Assembly (NCBI GenBank): GCA_025602905.1
Contig: JAHLKI010000020.1
Location: 372,001 to 436,000, forward strand
Direction of reading: 5' to 3'
DNA length: 64,000 nucleotides
From: Phlyctochytrium arcticum
Taxonomy: Eukaryota; Chytridiomycota; Chytridiomycetes; Chytridiales; Chytridiaceae
Made by a program: the position numbers and the translations under genes. This document shows positions 49,287-59,203 of the stretch, in pieces. Under the pieces are notes generated by a model. That model searched no databases and had not been told where the DNA came from. It saw only the letters and a list, made by a program, of their open reading frames with translations. The number at the start of each line of letters is the position of its first letter. Positions within the stretch are counted from its first letter, which is position 1.

Positions 49287-49729
49287 ACGTTATAAACAAA
49301 GAAATTTGGTAACCATAAAGTAAATACCCCATACCCGTTGACCGTTCAGAATCAAGAGCGAGGGTAGTTGCTAACCAAGCTCATCATCCCTTGGGTTGGA
49401 CTGAAATGCTGAGGAACATCATCACTCAACCTTGGAGGAGTGCTATTAAAGTACAGGTAATACAACTCGTACTCGCATGCCCAAGAAACTGAATTGCGCA
49501 GCCCTGATGAACCTTGCATCTTTCAATGTGATCAAAGGAAGCAGAAAATCGATTTCAAGAAATTAAGAAAATACAAGGATTATCGTACTACAAAATTCTA
49601 TGGGGTAGGTGGTTATCTTCTAAAACTAAAGTCTAACAAAAAAAGGAAAAGAGAAAAAGCTCAGTAGTAGTTTATGCAAAAGGATGAAAAGAGTCTTTAC
49701 GATACGAGAGGTAGGCTTTTTGGGCAAGG
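49287..49729. other. Intergenic region, tRNA to SH3 membrane protein
   Basis: AT-rich 3' region of the minus-strand SH3 gene and upstream flank of the tRNA. I see no gene. Confidence 0.5.
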
Positions 49730-52441
49730 CTAATGACGTTTGTGCGGATCTTCATCGACATATGCAGCGTAAGCTGCATAGTTGATCAGAGCCGAGTCGG
49801 TTGTTTCACGCGGAGAGCGTTGGTGTTGGTCTTGGGAGATGGAGGGTTGATGGTAGTAAGAGTCGTAAGCGGGGAAATAGTCACTGTTGGTGGTGCCTGG
49901 TTTGCCTTGGGAAGAGTGGTAGGGAGTTTGCTGGCGGGGGGCGAGGTGACCGATCGTATGGTCTGATTCGGTTGAGGCGGGAGAAGAGCCGGTGGCCGGT
50001 GATGAAGGTTCGGGGCTGTAGACGTGGTCATTTACACCGCCGAGAATACCAATTCCGCTGTTGGACGCGGCGGCGGCTTTGGCGGCATTACTGGCGGCTG
50101 CGTCGATGGCTCCAAGGATCTCACCGCTGGTATTCGAGTCTTCAAAGTAGGTGTTGAGGTAGGGGACTTGGGAATCGGTTGTGTCGCGGGGTTTGGAGCC
50201 AGAGTGGGGGGCAATGTCGTTACCTTCGGGAGTATCTCCGCCATAGTGCGCTCTGTGAAGATTGTAAGGTTCATTGCCTTGATTCGAGTAGTACGGCTGC
50301 TGGTATCCAAAACCCCCGTCGCCGCCTCCACCAGCCCCATATGTAGGTCCAGTAGGAACCGGAGTCACAGATTGATCACTCGCATTAGATGGCTCGTCCG
50401 CATTCTTGACCGTCAATTTCATGGGTGGTTGCGAGGTGCTGGGGCTCACCACAAACGACGCTTCATTGCTGTCGGGACGGGTAACGTAGCCTTGCTGAAC
50501 TTGTTGTGGTTGCAAAGAGAAAGTTTTGGCGGTGTTGATGGATGTCATGGTGGGATACAGATTGTAAATGGACATGTTGTTGGGAATCTTCTCGCCATTA
50601 GGTCCTTGCCCCGGTTGCTGTTGCGGCTGAGACGGGGGTGCGAGGCCACGCTGCTGCTGCTGCGGTTGCAGGGTACCGTCCTGGTCACCATTACCTGATG
50701 CGTTGGCGTTCTTATTATTGGGATTGAGAGGGCTACCGCCGTTCAGTGGGCTGGGGTTTGGCGAATCATTGTTGAAGTTGTTGGATGAGGCAAAGCGACC
50801 GAGACTGCTGTCACGGCGGCCGTACAATGAGCTATCAATGCTCTGCAAAGTACCCATTCGCTCATCGCGGTCATTATCCCAACGCTTGGTGTCGTCGGCC
50901 GGGTATGGCTGGTACGGCTGCTGTGGATCCTGGTAATCGTAACCACCATTGTACTGGCCATTCTGGTGAGGCTGCTGTTGCTGCGGTTGCTGTGGATGAT
51001 CTTGCTGATGGTCCTGCGGTTGTTGGGGGCCCATGTTGTCATAAGTTCCAGGCTCAGCATTTTGTCGCGAATTGTACGGTGCAACGCACGCCAAGGGGAA
51101 GGATCCTTCTTGCTTGGTGGTCATGTTAAATCCATATCCCCATCCGTCATCAAACTTGCACTTGACAATAACCGGGTCGCCAATGTAGAGATAGATCTCG
51201 TCCGATAAATTTGGGACATAGTTGTACACCACTTCCATTGTCTCAGCAATCGGCATGGGTTCATCATCGTCTCGGGATTGCGAAGCTAAAGCGGCTGCCA
51301 TACCCGCACCCGCTAATCCACCGGCAGCGGCAGCCCCGCTCATCATGGCCATGCCATTGTGTCCACCATGACCCTCCGGTCCACGCATACTCGGCATCGC
51401 TTGTCCATCGTGACCACCCGCATGACCAGCATTTTTGTACATGCCCGCGGAACTGTCGTATCGCCCAAAGCTGCCATTAGCCGAACCTTGGTTGCTGTGC
51501 TTGAACCCATCCGGCATGTCGCGACGTGCGCGACGACGACCCAACCATATCCAGATGCCGACGATAAGGGCTATGAAGATGATCCCACCGACAACAATAG
51601 CAATGATGATGGGTGTAGATAACTTTTGGTATGATGCAGAAGATTTTCCAGAGTTGGCATCAACACTGGCTCCTGTGGCTGAAGGGCTGTTGGTGTTGGT
51701 CGCCGAGTTCGGAACGGTAGGGATGGGACTGAGACCAGTAGGAACGGCTACAGATTGACCTTTGGCTTTGGCCTCGACGGCCGAGCAACACACATCCTTT
51801 GATGATCCCGGCGCGTTGCAGTAGGTTTGCGCCTCGGCATCACTCGCCAAACCACATGTTTGCCATTCGTTGGGAAGCGCTGGGACACAGTTTTGATTTG
51901 AAGACATTCGCCTTGTAAACTGACCCCACGTATCCGGCATTGCTCGGGTCTCGCCAGGTGGACAGGCAGCGGGATCGGCAAAGATGGTTCGTACGCTGTC
52001 GACAGCTTGCTGGGCGGTTCCTGCGCATAGTGGTTTTACAGCCGGGTTTGTTGGCGCGTTGCATCCGTTGGCAGTGGAAATGTCGACAAACATTCCGCAT
52101 AGAAATGAAGTGTGGTATCGCCGGCCTTTGCCGTTCCATGTCGGACATTTGTGGGTGGTTTGGAAATCTTGAATCCCCGTGGGAGTGCCCTCAAATGTAG
52201 AGCGTAGGTACTGGTCAAAACTGGTCGCATTTTGAAATAGATCGGATGCTTGCATCGACACATCCTTCCAACTTGTGCAAACTTGAGTGGTGGTGAGAGG
52301 AAAGCAGTTTGGAGCCGCGGGAGCTGCAGGTGTCGCGGGTGCTGGAGCTGCTGGAGCTGCTGGAGGTGGTTGAGATAAGACGGACCCTGCCAGCAGGGTT
52401 GCGGCCAAGACGATGGAAGTCGTGATATGGAATCCAGACAT
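49730..52441 (-). CDS. Single-pass membrane protein with Cys-rich ectodomain and SH3 domain
   Basis: This is an intronless frame of about 903 aa from ATG 52441. I chose this start because MSGFHITTSIVLAATLLAGS is a signal peptide beginning exactly there; the frame continues 25 codons upstream to another ATG at 52516. After an Ala/Pro tract comes a ~180-residue ectodomain with about 12 cysteines (CFPLTTTQVC, HKCPTWNGKG, NGCNAP, CPPGETRAMPDTW, QTYCNAP, VCCSA), which I cannot assign. A Ser/Thr stalk leads to one membrane segment (IIIAIVVGGIIFIALIVGI) and a basic WLGRRRARR stop-transfer. The cytoplasmic side has an SH3 domain (VVYNYVPNLSDEIYLYIGD, DDGWGYGFN, GSFPLACV) and a ~480-residue Gln/Pro/Asn-rich tail. 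The layout suggests a cell-surface sensor or adhesion scaffold at cortical actin; this is inference. Confidence 0.8.
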   Translation of the reverse strand: MSGFHITTSIVLAATLLAGSVLSQPPPAAPAAPAPATPAAPAAPNCFPLTTTQVCTSWKDVSMQASDLFQNATSFDQYLRSTFEGTPTGIQDFQTTHKCPTWNGKGRRYHTSFLCGMFVDISTANGCNAPTNPAVKPLCAGTAQQAVDSVRTIFADPAACPPGETRAMPDTWGQFTRRMSSNQNCVPALPNEWQTCGLASDAEAQTYCNAPGSSKDVCCSAVEAKAKGQSVAVPTGLSPIPTVPNSATNTNSPSATGASVDANSGKSSASYQKLSTPIIIAIVVGGIIFIALIVGIWIWLGRRRARRDMPDGFKHSNQGSANGSFGRYDSSAGMYKNAGHAGGHDGQAMPSMRGPEGHGGHNGMAMMSGAAAAGGLAGAGMAAALASQSRDDDEPMPIAETMEVVYNYVPNLSDEIYLYIGDPVIVKCKFDDGWGYGFNMTTKQEGSFPLACVAPYNSRQNAEPGTYDNMGPQQPQDHQQDHPQQPQQQQPHQNGQYNGGYDYQDPQQPYQPYPADDTKRWDNDRDERMGTLQSIDSSLYGRRDSSLGRFASSNNFNNDSPNPSPLNGGSPLNPNNKNANASGNGDQDGTLQPQQQQRGLAPPSQPQQQPGQGPNGEKIPNNMSIYNLYPTMTSINTAKTFSLQPQQVQQGYVTRPDSNEASFVVSPSTSQPPMKLTVKNADEPSNASDQSVTPVPTGPTYGAGGGGDGGFGYQQPYYSNQGNEPYNLHRAHYGGDTPEGNDIAPHSGSKPRDTTDSQVPYLNTYFEDSNTSGEILGAIDAAASNAAKAAAASNSGIGILGGVNDHVYSPEPSSPATGSSPASTESDHTIGHLAPRQQTPYHSSQGKPGTTNSDYFPAYDSYYHQPSISQDQHQRSPRETTDSALINYAAYAAYVDEDPHKRH

Positions 52442-53854
52442 GTTGCGCTGCGTTCGCGATGAGGGCACTATCGTTGAAAGTTTTGGTTTTGATGCTACTA
52501 TGTCGGTCGAGGACATGCCAGGTGCGGAATGAGGTTCTATGATGGCAATGAGTGCTTCCCCAGACGTCTAGCTAGATCCAAGGCATACGACGGCGCGACG
52601 AAAGCAGGAAAGAGAATCGAGAGTTCTACTCTTCGGATGCTGCTTCCTCTTGCCCGTATTCGAGTACGCGAGAGACTCGATCGTCACAGTTTGCCAAAAA
52701 TCTTGGCTTCAGTGGTATTGGCACACTTTTGGGTCAGCAGCGGTTCAAGCGGCGCAACGAGGTGTGAAAGTAGGAAACTGGCAGAATTCAGCCAAACGTC
52801 GACAGACAAACGCTGGACAAACAGAAAAACTGACGATGAGGTCCTCCAGACAACCGTTAAACTTATTACAAAAGTTGCATGCAGGACCCCGGCGGGCAAT
52901 ATGATCGACTTTTTTATGTTTCGTCCGCAGCGCGCAGATGCAGCCCGACGCGATGGTTGCACACTTTTCAAAAATGTTGCTCTTGCCCAACGTTCTGCTC
53001 TGGGACAATTCCAAACGTTCGCAGGAACTCAAAGAATATGAAAGATGCGGCAGGCCGTTTCTTGCGGACCCTGGTCTGCATGGATGTTTGTTTACTCGAC
53101 ATCGGCGACTTCGGCGACCGATTGGACGAAGCCAGCCATGTAGCCGTCAAAATTTCTGGATCTGTGGAGGATCTACAATCCTGGGGGGCACAGCAGCGCA
53201 AAAAAAAAGTGGGCTTAGTACGCAGCCCAAAAGTCTATAAAAGCGAGCCCTTCCCCGGTCCCCCTTCCACTTTTCTTTCATCCGCGACGTTCACTCAGAA
53301 CAAATGACCCTTTCGCCTTTTACTAAAGAGTCCTGTGCGTGAGCGTTACTAAGCGGACTTTTGAATTTTTGGATTTACCTTTTTGCTTTGGCAAAATAGT
53401 CACTATTGTAAAGGATGAAATTCAGATCTGCTTCTTTGTAGGCAACGATGAGTTGAGAAGAGCTCTCTTTCGTATCATCCGTCGCACCCGTCGGTGAACT
53501 TGAATGAAATCAGGCGCGATGAGTATCGGCCGCTCTACCGTCGTTGTGAGAGCTTCGTGCGAGTCAGTGCGACGGGTCGTGTTGGATCTCTGATTGGATC
53601 TGGCGTGCTCCGGAACTTGCGGATTTAAAACGGAACTGGGGGAACTTCTTTCAGAAGTCGAATGTCTGGAAAAGTGGCAAAGAGAAGTATACAAACGGTG
53701 GACCAATAGGATTGACAGTAGATCAGACAGTAGATCGTGTTGTGAAACGTACAATATTGACAGTAAATAATATGTCCATTGAACTGTGCTATATTGTGTG
53801 TAAGTGTGGGAGATGAAATAGGATACAGAAATGGTCTCAGTCTATAAAGCATAT
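52442..53854. other. Intergenic region, SH3 protein to binding protein
   Basis: This contains the promoter of the SH3 gene (near 52442-53000) and the 3' flank of the binding-protein gene. A TATA-like CTATAAAAGC occurs near 53235 on the plus strand but no gene follows it: the next ATG (about 53304) opens only a 13-codon frame. Other frames resemble nothing. Confidence 0.4.
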
Positions 53855-55365
53855 CTACAGAACAAGGACAGAGGCAACGGCAGCCGCGGCAACAGCCGCG
53901 AAACCACCAGCAACAGTCCGGCCAGCGGCATTGTTTTGCGCGTTGGCGCCCCACTTGGGTGCACCGGCGCCGTTAACGGAAGCTTCGGAGGGGCAGGTCA
54001 CGGTCGTCAGAGCCAAAGGAGCCTTGACGTCGGGGCACTGGTCGGCGGCAATCTTGACGGGAAGAGGATCAGAGAGTTTGCGGAAGTAGGTGGATTCGTA
54101 CTTTTCCTTGACGAGCTGGGGGTGAGCGATGGTAATCAGGTCGGCGATGACAAGGTGCTCATTGACAACGGCAGCCTCAAACCAATCTAAAACAATGCCA
54201 CGCAACAGATTAGTCACTGTTAGCAACAAAGTGCATAAATATCAAAACTAACCATGTCCGCTTTGGTTGTTCTCACGCTTGTTGACGGCGTAGACATTGC
54301 CAGACTTGTAAGCAGTAGTCTCCGTAATAGACTGACCGTAGGCCTCAGAGAATTGCTTCATGTCGTAAATGGCCATGGTCAAATCAACGATAACGTCAAC
54401 ACCCTTGACGGCTTCGGCGAATTTGGCGGCATCGGTAAACTTGGCAGTCTCAGCAGTGACTCCGCTGATTGGGTTACCACCGGCAGCAGTAATGTACTCT
54501 TGGAGGTAAGGAGCTACATTGATGGTGTAGTTGCCGTTGTACTGGTACATGAAAGCAACGGTGGGCTTGCCGTTCACGTTGGCCGCCTTTCCAGCAGCAT
54601 CCTTGAGGCAGACGTAGTTGTCAGAAATGCTCTTGGTCAAGGTGTTGGCAACCTCTTCCTTGTTGAAGAATGGGGCGAGGAACTGAAGGTATTGCGATCG
54701 GTGCAACACTCCGGCATCAGAAGTAGCGGGGAATTCAACGTATGTCTTGGTGGCATTCTTGATTTTCTCGTCACCGTAGGAGATGGTCATGTCAACAGTG
54801 TTCAAAGTGGTGGTGGTAGCAGCAGGGTTGGCGTCGTTGAGAGCGGTCGTCAGCTTGTCCGCTCCCATTTTTTGCAGACAGGCAGATGTGATCAGATCCG
54901 GGGATGTAGAAACCTTGATGTGCTCACGGACACCGAGAAGTTCTAGGTAGGTGACAGCAGTGGTGTCGAGCATGGCAACATTGGCGACGGGAACGGCAAA
55001 GGTGGCATTGGTACCCGCGACAGTGGGGGCAGGGGTTCCGCACTGGTAAAGAACATAAGAAGCACCCGACTTCTTGTTCTTGACAATCTTGTAGTTGTTC
55101 TTGTATTCAACCTCGATGTTGCTGGTGGAGTCCGCTACAGAAGTGAACAAACCACATGATGGTAAGTCTATGAGCGAATACAAACAATGGGAAACAACGG
55201 GCTCCACTCACCAATGCTGATCTTTTGAGGGAAGTAATCGTAGGCGACATTGTACTGACCGGCTGGCACACAAGCCTGCAAGTTGGTTGTTGGAGCCTGG
55301 GCCAGGACGGCGGGGGCGGCTGTCAGCGCGAAGGCCGCTGCGATCGTGGCAATCTTGAAAGACAT
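53855..55365 (-). CDS. GPI-anchored periplasmic-binding-protein-like (BtuF/FecB-like) protein
   Basis: Exons 55365-55212, 55134-54253 and 54186-53855 join in phase to about 455 aa. A signal peptide (MSFKIATIAAAFALTAAPAV, then LAQ) is followed by a fold that resembles bacterial class III substrate-binding proteins for ferric siderophores and cobalamin. VPVANVAMLDTTAVTYLELL corresponds to the first lobe, PYLQEYITAAGGNPISG and FAEAVKGVDVIVDLTM to the second, and YKSGNVYAVNKRENNQSGHD, VNEHLVIADLITIAHPQL to the C-terminal part. After a short Cys-containing stretch it ends in a small-residue plus hydrophobic tail (AAGRTVAGGFAAVAAAAVAS) without basic residues after it, the form of a GPI signal. It should sit outside the plasma membrane or in the wall and bind a small ligand; ligand identity is unknown. 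No ABC transporter partner is encoded nearby. Confidence 0.7.
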
Positions 55366-56597
55366 TGCGACAAGAAAAACAAGACTTGGAAAGAAAACTG
55401 CTGAAGGGAATGCAGGCAGTTTGGTTTACCGAGCAGGAGGGCAGAGGGCGATTTGGCTTTTGTGGCTTTTCTGCACTGGATGAGCACAAAAGCTCTTTTC
55501 CTGCTTTTCCCGACGAGCTAGGGTTCATCTTGGATCTTCGGAATATTACTAGGGCGACGGGCGGGGAAGGAATGGATTCAATGGAAGGATTGGGAATCCA
55601 AGATCTGGCCCACGAGAGTTGGCACTGGTTGGACGGGGATTGCGCTGCAAGGCACTGAATTTAAGGCTACTCTCGACCAGTGCAAGTCTAGCGTTACGAG
55701 ATCCTAGTCGGCCGGTTGGCCATGACATCTTGAACGAGCTTTCCCCTCGGGTTCGCAACGAAACCACCCCAGGGTGTCTATCTCTTTATAGCATCGACAT
55801 GGCACCCGATAGAATTTAAGGGAAAGCTGTCGAGGAACAACTTTGGATTTTGGTCACGGCAATATGATGTTGATGATGTTTGGCACAACAGGATCTAAAC
55901 AGACCAACCACCGTGGCTTCCCACCTGAGAGGAGAGGGCATGGTATACACCGTAGTTGCTGATTTACACAAAGAGATTCATGCATGTCCCCCAAACGTCA
56001 GTCGTCACGGCTCTCGAGTTCCCACTTCCCACTTTGTTTGGAAAAGTTCTTAGAGAAGATTGTCATCCCCACAGCCCATGACCAACGATTTCAAAAATCC
56101 CTTTACCGGATTGACACTGAGATGCTTCACAGGCTATAAGTACGAATCACAACGTCCGCTTCGGTGACAAGCAGTTCAAAGAGCGAGAAAGGGACGCGTC
56201 ACGGACGCGTGGGAATGTTTTACCTGGACTTTTCCGTTTTACGCTGACTCTCGCAGAGTAAGCCAGGACCACTGGGAAATGACATACAGAAGAGGAAGAG
56301 CACCAGATACCCGCTTTAAAATGGCCTTCCTCCACTCCTTTCTCTAAGAAAAAGCGGCAGCCTTACGTTGTCGTTGTCACGGGCATCTCTCTCACCTAAC
56401 AGCAGTCTTCCCATATCAGGCGCTGTGATGGGTGTCTGGTCTTGTCACAAAGGCTGCAGTCACGAAATCAATGGCCGACCAATCAGCATATATGGTTGCG
56501 CTATTCCAGTCGTGTGTGTCGAAAAAACCCAGAAAACGTTCTCATCCTTGGGTGTGCGTGCCTACAAGAGGACACGGACGCTGTAATTCGGTACCAT

Positions 56598-56710
56598 GTC
56601 CAGGATGTACTTGAGTCCGCTTTTGCAGTCAGTGGGACCCAAAACGGACGGTTGGGAGATAGATTCGGACAAAAAACCTACCCTCCGTCATAAAATTCAC
56701 AAAATGCCCC
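56598..56710 (+). repeat. Dispersed repeat, copy A
   Basis: It shares with copies B-D the block CCAAAACGGACGGTT, GAGAT and GATTCGGAC, and ends in ATAAAATTCACAAAATGCCC. The 5' end (TGTCCAGGATGTACTTGAG) is more diverged than in the other copies. Confidence 0.7.
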
Positions 56711-56760
56711 TGCTTTGCTGCGGCATGCTACAGGTAGTATGCTGATTTATCATCCCTTTT

Positions 56761-56870
56761 GTCCAGACTGTACTTTATTCCGTTTTCGGAGTCGGAGTAA
56801 TCCAAAACGGATGTTTTTGAGAGTGATTCGGACAAAAGGGTGTGTCTCCGTATATCAAATTCACAAACTT
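56761..56870 (+). repeat. Dispersed repeat, copy B
   Basis: It begins GTCCAGACTGTACTTTATTC, continues with GGAGTCGGAGTAATCCAAAA and CGGATG, then GAGAGTGATTCGGAC, and ends AAATTCACAAACTT. Same orientation as copy A, about 50 bp away. Confidence 0.75.
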
Positions 56871-57642
56871 CGCTCCAGAATAAAATGCCAATGCACATGC
56901 ACCTGTTGGCTATCGAATTATAAGAACAGGTTTTCATGTCTGTATATGTAGGTCCCATATCGTACTCACCGTCTTCATCCTTCTGCTAAGGCCCACCGGA
57001 AGGCCCACATGGCACATGCAATTCCGATATCCTATCCTGAATTCGAATGAAAGGGTGGTTCAGACGTATTGAATTTCGGAAATCTTGTGTGCTTTTGCCA
57101 AAAAAACACATGTTTTTTACTCGCACACATTGCTCCATATATTCTTGTCTCTATGATAACCGTCACAAACTCTTTTGCAAAATAAGACCGGATGATTGGT
57201 TGGATCATGGGGTTATTAGATCTCTTTTACGGTTGCAACGACCAAGCAAGCTGCCAAGCTGAGCAACTTCTGTTGTTTATCCGGATGTTCTGCAACGTGA
57301 CTTTCGTGGACCCAGATGACTCCACATAGGACTCTTGCGCAACCAAAATGTTGCTCGTATTTCGAAATAAAAGTCTTTCGTGTTCCGGCGACCTGCACCT
57401 GCACCTCCCACATCTATATCCTGTGGGTCTCACCTCATAAAAATTGGCTCATGCGACAGTAAAATAGTGCGACCGAGTAAGGGTGTCGCGAAACGGAAGG
57501 ATTGGGTAGGCATCTGTCAAGAAAATTCACAGGTAGCGTGAGGTAGGCTTCTGGGAAACATTCTAAGTGCTCTGCGTTTTGGTTTCTCCTGCGGGTTCTT
57601 AACTTCTGAAGGCGCCGCCTTTACGCATATCTTGTTATGCTC

Positions 57643-58072
57643 ATGTGTCGTTTGATGAAACTGAAATCATTGGGTGATCATTTCATTCCTTTTCCAAAAT
57701 TCAGAAAATCACGGCTATTTGTTGGATCAGGGGGGAATTGGAAGGTAAGAGCACCAGTCATCAGTAGAGCTGACCAAACTGTCAACCGGATGTTAAAAAA
57801 TGTACAGTACTCGAACGTGACCATGTACACCGCAAGGGCCACAAGTGTTTCCCACCCACATCACCGGCACCGAATTTTATTTGCTGAAGGGAGATGTTCG
57901 CGCAGTTACTTCTCATCAGACAACATTTTTGAATGTGATTTTCTCACAAACGAAACTAAAATCCACTGGATGATCAGTTCATTCCGTTCATATACATAAC
58001 AAGAATTTCACGGCTATTTGTTGGATCAGGGAGGGGATGGTAAGATCTGTTCAGCATTCATCAGGAATGGAC
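57643..58072 (+). repeat. Direct repeat, two ~130-bp copies about 300 bp apart
   Basis: Copy 1 spans about 57643-57775 and copy 2 about 57939-58072. Both contain GATGATCAnTTCATTCC-like text and the exact 20-mer CACGGCTATTTGTTGGATCA (57710 and 58009), followed by GGG(G/A)GG and, after some 40 bp, CATCAG. Confidence 0.8.
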
Positions 58073-58423
58073 GCAGATAAGCAAGTATTCTGTGAAGGGG
58101 GATCTCACGTGTGCCGCAACATGAAGGTCACCGAGGTCGACAACACCAACGGTCGACCAGTCGGAAGGGGACGGAGAGGTGTAAAGGAATGCCCGGAATG
58201 CTTCGGGTGGATAGTTGACCGCACGGATCACGCCAACATTTGCCCAACTCCCAACGATTCCTCAGGCAAAACTCCTTATGAAATACCCTATAATATGGGT
58301 ATTCATCTTTTCGTTACTTCGAAGCAGGTGCCGCGCACTTGGTTGAGTAAGGTCCAGATTGAAGCCCGTATATATATCTCATTGAGATTTTTGAAACAAA
58401 AACTTTTGAGAAAGTCGGCGTAA
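58037..58423 (+). pseudogene. Possible relic of TnpB/Fanzor C-terminal domain
   Basis: An open frame of 128 codons contains RRGVKECPECFGWIVDRTDH followed by ANI. The spacing C-x2-C, a few residues, D-R, then A-N-I recalls the zinc-ribbon and RuvC-III end of TnpB and its eukaryotic Fanzor relatives (C-x2-C ... DRD-x-NAA-x-NI). A preceding upstream Cys pair is not well spaced, the DRD is interrupted, and no RuvC-I or RuvC-II motif is found upstream. The frame overlaps the 300-bp direct repeat. The call is weak. Confidence 0.25.
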
Positions 58424-58964
58424 AAAATCGGACCCTGTAAAAAACGGCCAGTTTAGCTTGTGTAACGTTCGTAAATTCGGATTAGCCTTCAAACGGGCGC
58501 GCTTCCCCGCTTTGACGCGCTTTTTCAACAAGACCGACAAGATTATCAACAAGCAGCTTGAACTTAGCGAGCTGAGCCATTTCATTCATTTGGTTTAGGG
58601 GCCATAGCTTTCATAGCTCCATCGATATAAGTTGGGGGTGAAAGGCTTGTACTGTGCGGCCGCTCACGCCCTGTTGGTGCCGGCGAAGGTTGGGGGAGCC
58701 CAATGTGTGTTGAAAGGAAATTAAAAGCTTTGGTCCAAAATGTTTTTTTTGCAAATCTTCCAACGTCGGAGTTTAGCCCAGTCCAAGCCGATAAGCGTTC
58801 AAGTGTGCATTTTGGGCATTTCGCAAAACCGAGCAAAAACGGCCGTGCAACCTTTGCGCAACTGCCACCTTTTCCGTGGAGCGTAAGATTACTCCGACCG
58901 CGGTGTATTCGTATACTGGGAAACGTGAGCAATGGCTCAGAATTCTCAGATAATCCCATCGGGT

Positions 58965-58980
58965 GAGAGATATATATGAG
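58965..58980 (+). promoter_or_regulatory. TATA-like element upstream of the Pro/Thr-rich membrane protein
   Basis: GAGATATATATGAGG lies about 230 bp before ATG 59204, with CT-rich sequence between them. Placement fits a core promoter with a long leader. Confidence 0.4.
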
Positions 58981-59203
58981 GCCCGGGAACGGCCCCGTTT
59001 GCTTTGACTTTCTTTTGAGTTCTCGATTGCTTGACGCTTTTCTCGCTGGTGCTGATGGTGGACGACCTTGTCTGGACATAGATTAGATAGAGGCGATCCC
59101 TCAGGACAACGATTATATGGGGGTTGCTTAGAGAAAGATTGATAGATCAGTTACAAAAATTGGATCGGCAAAGGAGGATTTCAGAGGATTTCTCAAACAA
59201 GTC

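Larger units (their letters stand above)
55366..59203. other. Gene-poor, repeat-bearing interval
   Basis: About 3.8 kb without a gene that I trust. It has the binding-protein promoter (55366-55800), two copies of the dispersed repeat (56598-56710, 56761-56870), a ~130-bp direct repeat with 300-bp period, a possible TnpB/Fanzor relic (58037-58423), and a TATA-like GATATATATGAGG near 58970, about 230 bp before the next start codon. A 165-codon minus-strand frame at 58582-59079 resembles nothing and overlaps that promoter. Confidence 0.45.

Noticed and set aside
49733..50698. Long plus-strand frames opposite the SH3 membrane protein
   Set aside because: They are shadows of the GC-rich, Gln/Pro-rich coding strand, and the minus frame has clear domains.
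53232..53342. TATA-driven short gene at 53304
   Set aside because: The TATA-like box is good but the open frame is only 13 codons and no spliced continuation is evident.
54254..54946. 230-codon plus-strand frame opposite the binding-protein gene
   Set aside because: Antisense shadow; the minus strand has signal peptide, introns in phase and a recognisable fold.
58582..59079. 165-codon minus-strand frame upstream of the Pro/Thr-rich membrane protein
   Set aside because: It overlaps the TATA-like promoter, has no recognisable domain and low-complexity composition; likely chance.
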